Position numbers and translations under genes: made by a program. The notes under the pieces are model-generated. The model ran no database searches, had not been told where the DNA came from, and saw only the letters and a program-made list of their open reading frames with translations. This document shows positions 16,867 to 25,529 of a DNA stretch of 64,000 nt, one piece after another. This DNA comes from CBDBUR01 sp965212075 (lineage in GTDB: Bacteria > Pseudomonadota > Alphaproteobacteria > JAPOUT01 > G958296285): NCBI GenBank assembly GCA_965212075.1, contig OZ243043.1:1549015-1613014 (forward strand), in the 5' to 3' direction. Positions within the stretch are counted from its first letter, which is position 1. Every line of letters begins with the position of its first letter.

Positions 16867-17601
16867 TTAGAGATGTTTTTCGCATAATGCGTCAAGAGGG
16901 CAGATTTCACATTTGGGATTACTGGGGCGGCAAAATTTTCTCCCAATCTCCCAAAGCTCAGGATCGATTTCTCCCGGATATTTCGGATGCAAAGAGCGGG
17001 CTTTATACATAACGATCTCTTTGTTTACCTTGTTAATTAATCCCGTGCGTTTGAATATCCGCTGAATATGAACATCGGGTGAAATGTCTATAGCCATTTT
17101 GTCGGAAACGGGAATCTTAAATACCCTCACTAGAATATTCGCTGCCATTGTTGCGACTTTGATACCAACACCATCAAATTCTAAAAAACTGCATACAATA
17201 TCACCGCTAGGCTTGTTTCCCTGCCAAATACGATCAGCCCTTCCTTTATAGACTTTATCTATTCGTTCTATCCCACGTATGAAGCGCTCAGCCATTTTAT
17301 TTTTATGTCGGTGAAGATTGCCTTTAACAAACAGGTTCCTTATTTCTTTTTTTGATTTTAAGAGCTTATTTAAATCAAAACTTCCAATGCCTTTAAGATT
17401 TTCAACCCCGTTTTTTATTTTAGATGGGATTTGCCATGCTCTTTCTGCAGATATTTGCACATCCATAATACAAGCTAGAACAAAGGCATGCGGGTGATTT
17501 TTAAGATCAGTGATGAGCTTATATCTGTATAAAATAGAATCTCCATCTGTTTTTAAAGAAAGCAGTTTTTTAACAATTGCTTTTTCTGTCCTCTTATCCA
17601 T
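16867..17601 (-). CDS. HhH-GPD base-excision DNA glycosylase with [4Fe-4S] cluster
   Basis: 244 aa. ATG at 17601 has GGGAGG 9 bases upstream; an ATG at 17610 abuts the SD and is less likely. An endonuclease III-like helix-hairpin-helix is seen at EFDGVGIKVATMAANIL, with the catalytic Lys position kept, and the Asp loop at SPDVHIQRIFKRTG. The C-terminal Cys224-x6-Cys231-x2-Cys234-x5-Cys240 is a complete FeS loop. It is diverged from canonical Nth (usual LPGVG-x-K and VDTHV are changed). Clearly lower GC than its neighbours and monocistronic, suggesting horizontal transfer. Confidence 0.8.
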   Translation of the reverse strand: MDKRTEKAIVKKLLSLKTDGDSILYRYKLITDLKNHPHAFVLACIMDVQISAERAWQIPSKIKNGVENLKGIGSFDLNKLLKSKKEIRNLFVKGNLHRHKNKMAERFIRGIERIDKVYKGRADRIWQGNKPSGDIVCSFLEFDGVGIKVATMAANILVRVFKIPVSDKMAIDISPDVHIQRIFKRTGLINKVNKEIVMYKARSLHPKYPGEIDPELWEIGRKFCRPSNPKCEICPLDALCEKHL

Positions 17602-17763
17602 ATTTATCATCCTCCCTTTTTTATGCTCGCTGTCTGCAGCCGCCTTATTGAACACATATAGTTTACCTGAATTGAACTGACAAGCGCGCTGTCTGTGATA
17701 TTTCTTGATTATTAGCGAAACCTAGCAAAATCTAGCAAAATCGGGAGAGGGTCTGGAGCGGGC

Positions 17764-19173
17764 ATGACCTCATCTCACCGATATGATTTTTTATATATTG
17801 GCTTTTTTCTTGTTTTTCTTACCGGGCTTTTGATGCCGTTAACGGCCAAAGCAGGCATCGTGCGCGATATTCAGATCATCGGGCAGATTGATACGCAATA
17901 TGATTTTGTTGATGCCGACGATAATCGCAGCCTCATACCGGCCTTTGGCGATCCTGACGGCGATGGCACCGACGCATATTTTTTAGCGCCCGTTCCTGCT
18001 TTCGCCAATACGAGCGAGATTCTGCTCCGGCGGCTCAGATTTGGGGTTGATGCGAAGTTTGCGGGATCTTTTCAGATAAAAATCGTGGGCGCGCTGGATC
18101 TCAAAAATAGTTCTGGACCAGCGCCCTATGCCGATCGGCGCGATCTTCTCGATCAGGCATGGGCCGCATGGCGCGGCGAGATCGGACATTTGCGGATCGG
18201 CTATGCCAAGCTGCCTTTCGGCAGGGAGAACCTCACGCCTGCGACCGAGCTGCTGGTCATTGAGCGCTCCCTTGCGACCAACTATTTCACCGGCGTGACG
18301 CAATGGGGCGGAGTCGAGGGGCGTCCTTATGGCTATGTCTGTACGCCTTTGGGGCTGGGCGCGCGCGGGGTCTCTGTATTGTGGGACGGCGCGCTGGCCG
18401 GTGTGAAATATCATGTCGCGGCGGCGAGCAATATGTACAATCCGTTTGGCGGCGAGGCGAGCAACCGGCGGCAAGATTGGGGCATTTATGTCGGCTTGGC
18501 GCACGAGCAAAAAATCGGCGCCATGTTTTATGATGTTGGCATTAATGCGGCGTGGCACTCGCAGGGCGTTGCCTATTTCCCGATTCAGCAGCAGCGTTTC
18601 GCCGAGCTTTACGCGCTGAACCCCTATCTCCAATTTGACTATGACCGCTTTCGTTTGCGGAGTGAATATTTTTACGCCAGCGCCAAACATGGGCAGTTTA
18701 TCACAGGCGGCTTTTATGATGACGGCGCGCCCGACCGCGCCGCCGTCGCGCCGACTGCCAACAGCCATGGTGTCAATGTTGTGGTGGATTATGATATCTT
18801 TAAAAATCGTTTCGCCCAAAATCTTTTCTCAATTGTCGGGCGCTACAGCTTCCTTGATACTGGCGGCGCAGGTTTTTCAAGCGGCTTTTTTTCCGATGTG
18901 ATCGCCGGCGCGCCGCAGCCCCTTGAGACAAACAATTTCGACAGAGGCTACGCGCTTTATGGGGGTCTGGTCTATCGCCATGATTTCACCTATGCGACCG
19001 CGCGGTTTTCCTTTGGCTATGAGTTTGTGCGTTCTGACAAGGATCTATCATTCCGCCAGCTGATCGACAGCGTTGATGCGTCAAGCGAACTGGACGCGCG
19101 GGCACCCGGCCTCATATCGGCTTCTGAGGTTGATATTCATAGCATTAGATTTCGCGTCCAAAGTTCCTTTTAA
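17764..19173 (+). CDS. Outer-membrane porin, phosphate-selective OprP/OprO family
   Basis: 469 aa. N-terminal signal (FFLVFLTGLLMPLTAKA), then beta-strand pattern with EILLRRLRFGVDAKFAGSFQIKIVGALDL, DLLDQAWAAWRG and LRIGYAKLPFGREN, hallmarks of the phosphate-selective porin O/P family. Ends with an aromatic residue (VQSSF) as expected for BAM-dependent insertion. Many members transport anions or hydrophobic substrates rather than phosphate. Upstream, CTAGCAAAAT occurs twice in tandem. No partner genes show its cargo. Confidence 0.85.
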   Translation: MTSSHRYDFLYIGFFLVFLTGLLMPLTAKAGIVRDIQIIGQIDTQYDFVDADDNRSLIPAFGDPDGDGTDAYFLAPVPAFANTSEILLRRLRFGVDAKFAGSFQIKIVGALDLKNSSGPAPYADRRDLLDQAWAAWRGEIGHLRIGYAKLPFGRENLTPATELLVIERSLATNYFTGVTQWGGVEGRPYGYVCTPLGLGARGVSVLWDGALAGVKYHVAAASNMYNPFGGEASNRRQDWGIYVGLAHEQKIGAMFYDVGINAAWHSQGVAYFPIQQQRFAELYALNPYLQFDYDRFRLRSEYFYASAKHGQFITGGFYDDGAPDRAAVAPTANSHGVNVVVDYDIFKNRFAQNLFSIVGRYSFLDTGGAGFSSGFFSDVIAGAPQPLETNNFDRGYALYGGLVYRHDFTYATARFSFGYEFVRSDKDLSFRQLIDSVDASSELDARAPGLISASEVDIHSIRFRVQSSF

Positions 19174-19268
19174 AGCGCCCGATAACTTGCCCAATAATTT
19201 TATTGATTATGCTCCATTTGTGAATTATAATTGAGTGGATTCAACCCGTTTAAGAGGAGGGCATAAAG

Positions 19269-20099
19269 ATGATTATGCGTCCAGAGCAAATTTTGACAAA
19301 AGAAGTTTTGGACTGGCAGGGGCTGCATTTGCTCCACTTTTACTCATCCATTTGCTCGCAAAAGGTGCGCATTCTCCTCAACGAAAAAAATATGGCATGG
19401 ACGTCTCATCTTGTCGACCTCGTCAAACAGGAACATGTGAGCAAATGGTTTTTGGGGATTAACCCGCGCGGAGTCGTGCCGGCCTTGGTGCATGACGGCG
19501 TCGTGCATGTCGAAAGCAATGAGATTATGCATTATCTTGACGGCCTGCCGAGCGCCGCGCCGTCTTTTTTTCGCACCGGCGATGAAAAAGAACTGGAGGC
19601 AGAAGATCAAATCCATAAGGATATCCGCAATCTGACGATGGGTTTCGCTATGCCGAAGAAACTGGTCGTAAAATCTGAGGAGACCCTCCAGCGTTATGAG
19701 ACGCAAGGCGTTCAGGATGAACAGCGCCAAAAAGAAGTCGCATGGTGGCGCAGCTTTGCGCAGCAGGGCGTTACGCGCGAAGCCGCTCAAAGATCGGCAG
19801 CGAAACTCCGCGGTTCTTTGGATCACATTGAGGCGATCTTGGACGATGATTTCCTTGGCGGCCAAGCGCCTTCAGCGCTTGATGCTGCCTGGTTCATCAA
19901 CACGGATCGCCTGCAGCGCGTGGGTTATCCGTTTAAGCTCTGGCATCCAAAGCTGGCACTTTGGTTTCAAAGGCTCAAACAGCGCCCCGCCTTTCACAAA
20001 GAAATCCAAACGCCTTTGTTAACCAAAACCGTTTCGGGTGTCTATAAGTTTTATCGCAATTTGCTCGGCACAGGGTTTCGGCATTGGGTTAAACCATAA
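19269..20099 (+). CDS. Glutathione S-transferase family protein
   Basis: 276 aa; ATG at 19269 follows AGGAGG at 8-10 bp. Thioredoxin-like domain LLHFYSSICSQKVRILLNEKN has a Ser/Cys in the active-site region, with INPRGVVPALVHDGVVHVES as the cis-Pro/gamma-glutamyl binding segment. C-terminal helices include FLGGQAPSALDAAWF. Unlike the other GST in the window it has no extra tail. Monocistronic; substrate unknown. Confidence 0.88.
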   Translation: MIMRPEQILTKEVLDWQGLHLLHFYSSICSQKVRILLNEKNMAWTSHLVDLVKQEHVSKWFLGINPRGVVPALVHDGVVHVESNEIMHYLDGLPSAAPSFFRTGDEKELEAEDQIHKDIRNLTMGFAMPKKLVVKSEETLQRYETQGVQDEQRQKEVAWWRSFAQQGVTREAAQRSAAKLRGSLDHIEAILDDDFLGGQAPSALDAAWFINTDRLQRVGYPFKLWHPKLALWFQRLKQRPAFHKEIQTPLLTKTVSGVYKFYRNLLGTGFRHWVKP

Positions 20100-20114
20100 T
20101 TGGGTTAAACCATA
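20083..20114 (+). repeat. 16-bp tandem duplication at the GST stop codon
   Basis: ATTGGGTTAAACCATA occurs twice head to tail. The first copy contains the end of the GST reading frame (W-V-K-P-stop runs across the junction), the second is noncoding. A small, recent slippage duplication. Confidence 0.85.
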
Positions 20115-20150
20115 AAGGCCAAAAATTATTCTTGTTGATTGGCGCGGAGA

Positions 20151-21863
20151 TTATCCATTCAGACCGATGAGGCCGCCCGCGCAGCATCCGCAGATCGCTG
20201 GCCGCGAGGAGAAAGAGCGCCGCGTGTTCTGAAAAAGCTGCGCTGCGCGCGGTGAATATGTTTGTTCTTTTGGATTAATGTCTTCGGCGAGCTCTCGCGC
20301 TTTTTTATTTTGCTGTCCTCTATATCCGGTGAATATCTGGAAAGAGTGGGTGTTGATCTTTGTTGTGATTTCAATGGCGCTCTGATCCACCACGCGCCAA
20401 TTTGGATATTCCGCGCCGTCGCAGAATATCTTGACCTTTTGCGGATCCGGCAGGCGCGCAGCGCGAAAAGACGTTTCTTGATCGCATTTTGCGGGATCGC
20501 CCGCGAAAATTGTCAATTGCAGCATGCCGGAGTTTTTATCGTTAAAGGCCTGCGCGACTTCAAGAATCGGGTAGTCAATGTTCTCAATCTTTGGCGCGGC
20601 GAATTTTTCAAGATTAGGCTGGCGAAACATTTTCTGCCACGCGCCCGCTTCGCCGACCTCGGCGATCATCGCGAGTGCCGATAATTGCCCGCGCGGCCAA
20701 TTCTCGCCGAATTGAAACCAGAAGCCGAATTCCTCACCGGCCTCGCCGAAATGGCGCGGCTCAAAATTCCGCTCGGCATAATCGCGCAGGCGCGCTTCGG
20801 TCACATAATCGCCGAACTCTTTGGCAACCGCGAGACCCAGCGCGGCAAAGCGCGGATCGGGCAGCTCAAGCATGGGGCTCGCCGGATTGTCCCACTGCAA
20901 AAATTTGACCGCAGCGCGGTAGAGAAATTCAGCGAAGACCGGCTCCTGCGGCATCATGTAGAAGGAGAGCGCCAAGCCCATATTCGGCCCTGTCACCTGC
21001 AAATGATCTACCAGCGGGTCATAATAAAGCGCGCACCATTCAAGGCTGCCATCCTTGGCGATGCCGAAATATTTTTCCTTCGTATGGCCAAGCCAGTCGC
21101 CATAAACATGATGCGCCTGCTTGTTGAACACCGCATCATAAAGCTGCAGCCCCAAACCCGCCGCCGACAAGCAATAAGGCCAGATTTTCGTGTTTTCGCA
21201 ATGCGGCCCGATCGGGTTTTTGCGCCACTGGCCGGTCAGATGTTCAACGAGCCGGTGCTGCGTCCATTCAAAGCGCGCGCGCTTGACGCCCGCTACCTGA
21301 AACGGCGCGCCCCATTTATCCTCGCCGGTCACATAGGCATGCAGCGACTGCACGAGATTCAGCCAGCCCTTAAAAAAAAGATTGCCATCAGCGCCAATCG
21401 GATCAGGCTGCAGCCCCCAAGGCTCAACGCCGTTGGCGACCCAGCCCGGCGTGTCATAATTGCCGACCAAATGTTCGGGAATGAGCAGCGCAACCCATTC
21501 ATCTGGATAGGATTTGCGGCGCGGATCAGGCCCGAACTGCGTCAGCCAGTCAATCGCCGCCCAATAGGTCAGATGACGCTCGGCCAGTCCTTCAAGGATT
21601 TCCGCATAGACCCCGCACCATGCGGGGGTTTGATCGGCCATCAGCCCCAGCGCGTAGCTGGACTCGGACAGATCAAACCGCGCAAAGTTGAGCATCGGCT
21701 CGGTGGAATAGCGATCCCACCATTCATGCGGCTCGCCATCCTCCGACCAATCATCCGCGGTTGTCGCTTTGCGATGAAGATGACGCAGCCATCCGATCGC
21801 GCGCTTGTTCAGGCGGGGATATCTGTTGCGTATTTCTGGTGCAATTTCTGGTTTAAGGCGCAT
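20151..21863 (-). CDS. Linalool dehydratase/isomerase-like protein
   Basis: 570 aa; SD GGAG 8 bp before the ATG. The central part resembles linalool dehydratase-isomerase (LinD) domain proteins: HLTYWAAIDW, NLFFKGWLNLVQSLHAYVTGEDKWG, PIGPHCENTKIWPYCLSAAGLGLQLYD and FGIAKDGSLEWCALYYDPLV. The two cysteines in HCEN...WPYC, nine residues apart, fit the paired catalytic cysteines of LinD. It is about 170 residues longer than the Castellaniella enzyme, with an additional C-terminal beta region, and no signal peptide is evident. Substrate (a terpenoid or other alcohol) cannot be read. Monocistronic. Confidence 0.65.
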   Translation of the reverse strand: MRLKPEIAPEIRNRYPRLNKRAIGWLRHLHRKATTADDWSEDGEPHEWWDRYSTEPMLNFARFDLSESSYALGLMADQTPAWCGVYAEILEGLAERHLTYWAAIDWLTQFGPDPRRKSYPDEWVALLIPEHLVGNYDTPGWVANGVEPWGLQPDPIGADGNLFFKGWLNLVQSLHAYVTGEDKWGAPFQVAGVKRARFEWTQHRLVEHLTGQWRKNPIGPHCENTKIWPYCLSAAGLGLQLYDAVFNKQAHHVYGDWLGHTKEKYFGIAKDGSLEWCALYYDPLVDHLQVTGPNMGLALSFYMMPQEPVFAEFLYRAAVKFLQWDNPASPMLELPDPRFAALGLAVAKEFGDYVTEARLRDYAERNFEPRHFGEAGEEFGFWFQFGENWPRGQLSALAMIAEVGEAGAWQKMFRQPNLEKFAAPKIENIDYPILEVAQAFNDKNSGMLQLTIFAGDPAKCDQETSFRAARLPDPQKVKIFCDGAEYPNWRVVDQSAIEITTKINTHSFQIFTGYRGQQNKKARELAEDINPKEQTYSPRAAQLFQNTRRSFSSRPAICGCCAGGLIGLNG

Positions 21864-22007
21864 ATCTCACGCTCCGTTTTTAATATCACGAAAAGCATAT
21901 CATAACCGAAAAATTCTTTTTCAAGAAAACTTATTCACTCTTGCTTCTTAAATGCCATTTTTCAAATATGAAAAACCAAATTTTTGGCGGAAGAAAGGAA
22001 AAAAGAC

Positions 22008-22349
22008 ATGGATGCAAGAAGAAGAATAGAGTGTGATCAGATCAATATGAGCATTGATTTTGCTAGGGGTAGCTTGCGCGGTAGACAGAGAGAGTTGCAG
22101 GAAGCAAAGGATGAAATGCAGGATATTAAGGATAGGATTCGTGATACAGAAGAGGTGCTCAAGAATGCTCCTGATGATCATGTAGCCAGTGATGTGCAGA
22201 AACAGATCAATCAGTTGAAGCGGAGCGAAAAGCAAATTGAAGCTCGCATTGCTGAAACAGAAAATGCCATCAAAAGTTTGAGCAGCGAACTATCAAAACT
22301 CAGGAATGAATATACTATGCAGGGTTGTGGGCAAGATCGATTTGCATAA
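22008..22349 (+). CDS. Small coiled-coil protein of unknown function
   Basis: 113 aa. ATG at 22008 is preceded by AAAGGA at a proper distance; a TTG at 21984 is a weaker start. Almost the entire chain is one long charged coiled coil (QRELQEAKDEMQDIKDRIRD, KQIEARIAETENAIKSL), no signal peptide, two cysteines. Convergent with the following unknown gene (4-bp gap). Not recognised; it could be a cytoplasmic scaffold or a small regulator. Confidence 0.6.
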   Translation: MDARRRIECDQINMSIDFARGSLRGRQRELQEAKDEMQDIKDRIRDTEEVLKNAPDDHVASDVQKQINQLKRSEKQIEARIAETENAIKSLSSELSKLRNEYTMQGCGQDRFA

Positions 22350-22353
22350 ACGC

Positions 22354-23304
22354 CTATCGATAAATATCTGTTGAGTTGCATGTGGCAGAGAAAAACGTAT
22401 ACCACAGAAGTGGCTTCAGGTCTGTCTGAATCCGTGTTTTGATGATGATCTTTTGCTCATCGGTTAGCTGGCGCGAAAGCCTGTCATAGCGTTTCTCCAT
22501 GGCAGGGGGTAAGGCCTCTTTTTGTTGAAAGAGCGTCAAAAAATGATATTCCATATCTGTCGGCAGAGACATCAAAGCAGGCTGTTTGGTAAAGTTTAAT
22601 ATGTCTTGGATAGCTGGCATGTATATTTTTCTATTGAGGGCAAGATACAAAATCTCTGTAAGGGCTTTACACCTATCGTAGATTTGTTCTTCTCGTAGCG
22701 TTTTTGGAGGGTATGCGCTTCTTTTTTCTTCGTGAAACTCAATCCACACAGGCTTTGCGGAAATTTTATAGCGTTTTATATTATCAAGAGTCCTGTGCAA
22801 TTTTTTCCACACTCTGCAATATCTGAAATCTCTTGTATGGATTTCAACAATGTTTTTTTCAAAAAAAAGAATAATATCGCTTCTTTTAAAAGCCTCTTCT
22901 AGAAAGGGATAGAGTTGGAGAAAGCCATTTTTTGATAAACGAGCAATGGTTTGACAATCGAGCGCTTTCAATGCGGCATCATATTTTACTTTTTGGGTTC
23001 GGGTTAATCCGTCTCGAAAAGTTCTTTTTAAGTATGGGCGCCAAGGATTATTCTGCTGCAATCTTTTATTGTCGGCCCGATATGCTTTTTCCCATTTACG
23101 GCGGGAAGAATATTGATAAAAAGCTTCACGCTGTTTTTTTCTTTCTGCCTTTTCTTTATCAAACTGATTGAGAAAATCCGCAAGCCTTTCATCAAGCCTT
23201 TCATCGGCATAGACTGATGATGAATCACCGCCTAGACCAAAACTTACGCCTATGATGAAAGCAGCTATAAAAATTTTATTTTTCAACTTCTTTTGCTTCC
23301 TCAT
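22354..23304 (-). CDS. Secreted/periplasmic protein of unknown function
   Basis: 316 aa. Basic N-terminus plus hydrophobic core (IFIAAFIIGVSFGLGG) followed by VYADERL indicates a cleavable signal peptide. The mature chain is helix-rich and very basic with DERLDERL at its start, many Arg/Lys/Tyr, and paired cysteines. Lower GC than most neighbours. No family recognised. Confidence 0.6.
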   Translation of the reverse strand: MRKQKKLKNKIFIAAFIIGVSFGLGGDSSSVYADERLDERLADFLNQFDKEKAERKKQREAFYQYSSRRKWEKAYRADNKRLQQNNPWRPYLKRTFRDGLTRTQKVKYDAALKALDCQTIARLSKNGFLQLYPFLEEAFKRSDIILFFEKNIVEIHTRDFRYCRVWKKLHRTLDNIKRYKISAKPVWIEFHEEKRSAYPPKTLREEQIYDRCKALTEILYLALNRKIYMPAIQDILNFTKQPALMSLPTDMEYHFLTLFQQKEALPPAMEKRYDRLSRQLTDEQKIIIKTRIQTDLKPLLWYTFFSATCNSTDIYR

Positions 23305-23451
23305 TTGATTTGGGCGTATTCAGTCAATATATGATGCCACAAGTCTCTTTTGGGAGATAGAGCGGGCAAGCTCATGTCCTGTTTTTATGCTTGTCCGAGA
23401 CCCCACAATTGTGGGCTCATTCGCCAGAGACAAAACACCACCTCGACGGCG

Positions 23452-23543
23452 TGGCGGAGGGAGGGGGATTCGAACCCCCGAGACAGCGCAAACCATCTAC
23501 ACGCTTTCCAAGCGTGCGCCTTCAACCACTCGGCCACCCCTCC
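23452..23543 (-). tRNA. tRNA-Ser (anticodon GGA)
   Basis: Reads GGAGGGGTGGCCGAGTGG at the 5' end, anticodon loop CTTGGAAAG with GGA, a long variable arm as in serine tRNAs, T-arm GGGGGTTCGAATCCCCC and an encoded CCA end (23452-23454). The seven-base acceptor stem pairs with one G-T. Confidence 0.97.
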
Positions 23544-23609
23544 GTTAATCTTTTCATAAGAGTTTATTGCGCTATAATCAATCACACCAAACAATCATGT
23601 GAGATAATA

Positions 23610-23906
23610 ATGTTTATGCAATTTGCTTCTGTTTTTTTTGCCGCTTTGGCGCTCTGGGCTTTGTTTTATGACTATATTCTGCGGGCGGGCGATGTCATTT
23701 TGCTCACCGGCGAGGCGTGGTTTGCGATCTCGCCCGACAGCATCAATCTGGTTCAGGCCGTGATTCAGCGCTATATTTACCCGCCTTTATGGGACGATGC
23801 CGTTCTGCCGATTTTGCAAACGCCATTTTGGATCGTCTGTGCGGCGTTGGGCGGCTTTTTTGCGCTGATCTGGGGCGTGAAGGCGCGCCGCCGCCGCTAT
23901 TATTAA
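23610..23906 (+). CDS. Small membrane protein of unknown function
   Basis: 98 aa beginning MFMQFASVFFAALALWALF. The open frame extends upstream through the tRNA antisense, but the gene should begin at 23610. Two hydrophobic helices flank a polar middle (residues 30-65); ends with a basic RRRRYY tail, so the C-terminus is probably cytoplasmic. Not recognised. Confidence 0.55.
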   Translation: MFMQFASVFFAALALWALFYDYILRAGDVILLTGEAWFAISPDSINLVQAVIQRYIYPPLWDDAVLPILQTPFWIVCAALGGFFALIWGVKARRRRYY

Positions 23907-23908
23907 AA

Positions 23909-23938
23909 GCAGCCTTCGCTGCGAGCAGCCCTCGCTGC
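23909..23938 (-). terminator. Tandem-hairpin terminator after catalase
   Basis: Directly at the catalase stop, two consecutive stem-loops (GCAGC-GAGG-GCTGC and GCAGC-GAAG-GCTGC, read on the minus strand) are followed by TTTTAATAAT, as in a rho-independent terminator. Confidence 0.65.
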
Positions 23939-25398
23939 TAGCCGCGCGCTTTGAGCGCTGCGCGTACGCCTTCGCCATAAGCGGGATCGGCTTTGGAAAA
24001 ATGACTGAGCTGCAGCTCAATGACCTCTTGTGAGACGCCCTGCATCGCATCGGCGACATTGTTGAACAGGCGCTGTTTCTGATCATCATTGAACAGGCGG
24101 AATAAATTGCCCGGCTGCTGGTAATCATCATTGCCTTCGCGGTGATTATAGCGATCGGCGTCGCCGGAGATTTTCAAAGGCGGCTCGTCAAAAGCCGAGT
24201 CCTGAACCGGCCCGTTCATTGTGTTGGGCTCGTAATAGGCATCGGGATTACCGACATCGTTTTTGAAAAACCTCATCGCGCCATCCTTATGATAATGGAC
24301 GGCAGGAGACTTCGGCGCATTGACCGGCAAAGCTTCGTAATGGGTGCCTAGGCGATAGCGATGCGCATCCGCATAGGAAAAAATCCGCGCCTGCAGCATT
24401 TTGTCCGGCGACCAGCTAATCCCCGGCACGATGTTGGACGGCGAAAAGGCCGCCATTTCAATATCGGTAAAGTAATTGTCGGGATTGCGGTTGAGCTCAA
24501 AAACGCCGACATCAATCAAGGGATAATCCGCATGCGGCCAGACTTTCGTCAGATCAAACGGGTTGAACGGCATCTTGTCGGCATCTTCTTCATTGATGAC
24601 TTGAATTTTTAAATCCCATTTGGGAAAATCGCCGCGCTCAATGGTGCCGTAGAGGTTTTCTTGGTAAGTCTCGCGCGACTGGCCGACGATCTTCGCCGCC
24701 TCCGGATTGGTGTGATGCTTATGTCCCTGCTGCGTCTTGAAGTGAAACTTGACCCAGAAGCGCTCATTCTTTGCGTTGATGAAGCTGTAAGTATGGGAGC
24801 CATAGCCGTTCATGAACATCGGCGCGGTCGGAATGCCGCGATCCGACATCAGGATCGTCACTTGATGAAGGCTCTCGGGCGATTGCGACCAGAAATCCCA
24901 CATCGCATGCGGCGAGCGCAAATTGGTTTTCGGATGGCGCTTTTGGGTGCGAATGAAATCGGGAAACTTATAAGGATCGCGGACGAAAAACGTCGGCGTA
25001 TTATTGCCGACCATATCCCAATTGCCTTCTTCGGTATAAAACTTCAGCGCAAAGCCGCGCACATCGCGCTCAGCGTCGGCGGCGCCCAGCTCACCGGCGA
25101 CGGTGGAAAAACGTGCGACCATCTCGGTTTTTTTGCCCACTTCGGAGAACAATTTCGCCTTGGTATATTTTGTAATATCATTCGTGATTTTCAAAGTGCC
25201 GAATGCGCCCCAGCCTTTCGCGTGGACGACTCTTTCCGGAATGCGCTCGCGGTTTTGGTGGGCGAGCTTTTCAATGAGCTGGTAGTCTTGCAGAAGCAAC
25301 GGCCCGCGCCGTCCTGCGGTGAGTGAGTTCTGGTTGTCGCTGATCGGCGCGCCCGCGCTCGTGGTCAGTGTTGACGCATTCTTTTTGCTGCTGCTCAT
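23938..25398 (-). CDS. Monofunctional haem catalase (small subunit type)
   Basis: 486 aa, decomposes hydrogen peroxide. Catalytic His in RVVHAKGWGAFG, distal Asn region NNTPTFFVRDPYKFPDF, proximal haem-ligand Tyr in RIFSYADAHRYRLG, and NADPH-type C-terminus. Length fits clade 3 small-subunit catalases. SD GGGAGG before the ATG. Its promoter region contains an iron-box-like palindrome over the -10 element (25436-25452), consistent with iron/haem-dependent control. Confidence 0.97.
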   Translation of the reverse strand: MSSSKKNASTLTTSAGAPISDNQNSLTAGRRGPLLLQDYQLIEKLAHQNRERIPERVVHAKGWGAFGTLKITNDITKYTKAKLFSEVGKKTEMVARFSTVAGELGAADAERDVRGFALKFYTEEGNWDMVGNNTPTFFVRDPYKFPDFIRTQKRHPKTNLRSPHAMWDFWSQSPESLHQVTILMSDRGIPTAPMFMNGYGSHTYSFINAKNERFWVKFHFKTQQGHKHHTNPEAAKIVGQSRETYQENLYGTIERGDFPKWDLKIQVINEEDADKMPFNPFDLTKVWPHADYPLIDVGVFELNRNPDNYFTDIEMAAFSPSNIVPGISWSPDKMLQARIFSYADAHRYRLGTHYEALPVNAPKSPAVHYHKDGAMRFFKNDVGNPDAYYEPNTMNGPVQDSAFDEPPLKISGDADRYNHREGNDDYQQPGNLFRLFNDDQKQRLFNNVADAMQGVSQEVIELQLSHFSKADPAYGEGVRAALKARG

Positions 25399-25435
25399 TA
25401 GGAATCCTCCCAGATTGGTTGTTCGCAGTTTGATA

Positions 25436-25475
25436 TTTAGAACGATTATAGACTAAATTTTGCGCCGCAAGTCAA
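25436..25475 (-). promoter_or_regulatory. Catalase promoter overlapped by an Irr-like iron box
   Basis: On the minus strand TTGACT (25470-25475) and TATAAT (25445-25450) are separated by 19 bp. The plus-strand segment 25436-25452, TTTAGAA-CGA-TTATAGA, matches the alphaproteobacterial ICE box consensus TTTAGAA-N3-TTCTAAA at 12 of 14 positions and covers the -10. Binding by Irr is inference. Confidence 0.45.
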
Positions 25476-25529
25476 GCCTCATGAAGATATAAAAAGTCAA
25501 ATTCTGCCTTAAACATCTTATAAAATGTT

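Noticed and set aside
16867..17655. Start at 17655 for the DNA glycosylase
   Set aside because: GGGAGG lies exactly 9 bp before the ATG at 17601; upstream residues show no family similarity.
23391..23609. Upstream extension of the small membrane protein
   Set aside because: The extension runs through tRNA-Ser in antisense and has no hydrophobic or domain logic; the ATG at 23610 is the sensible start.
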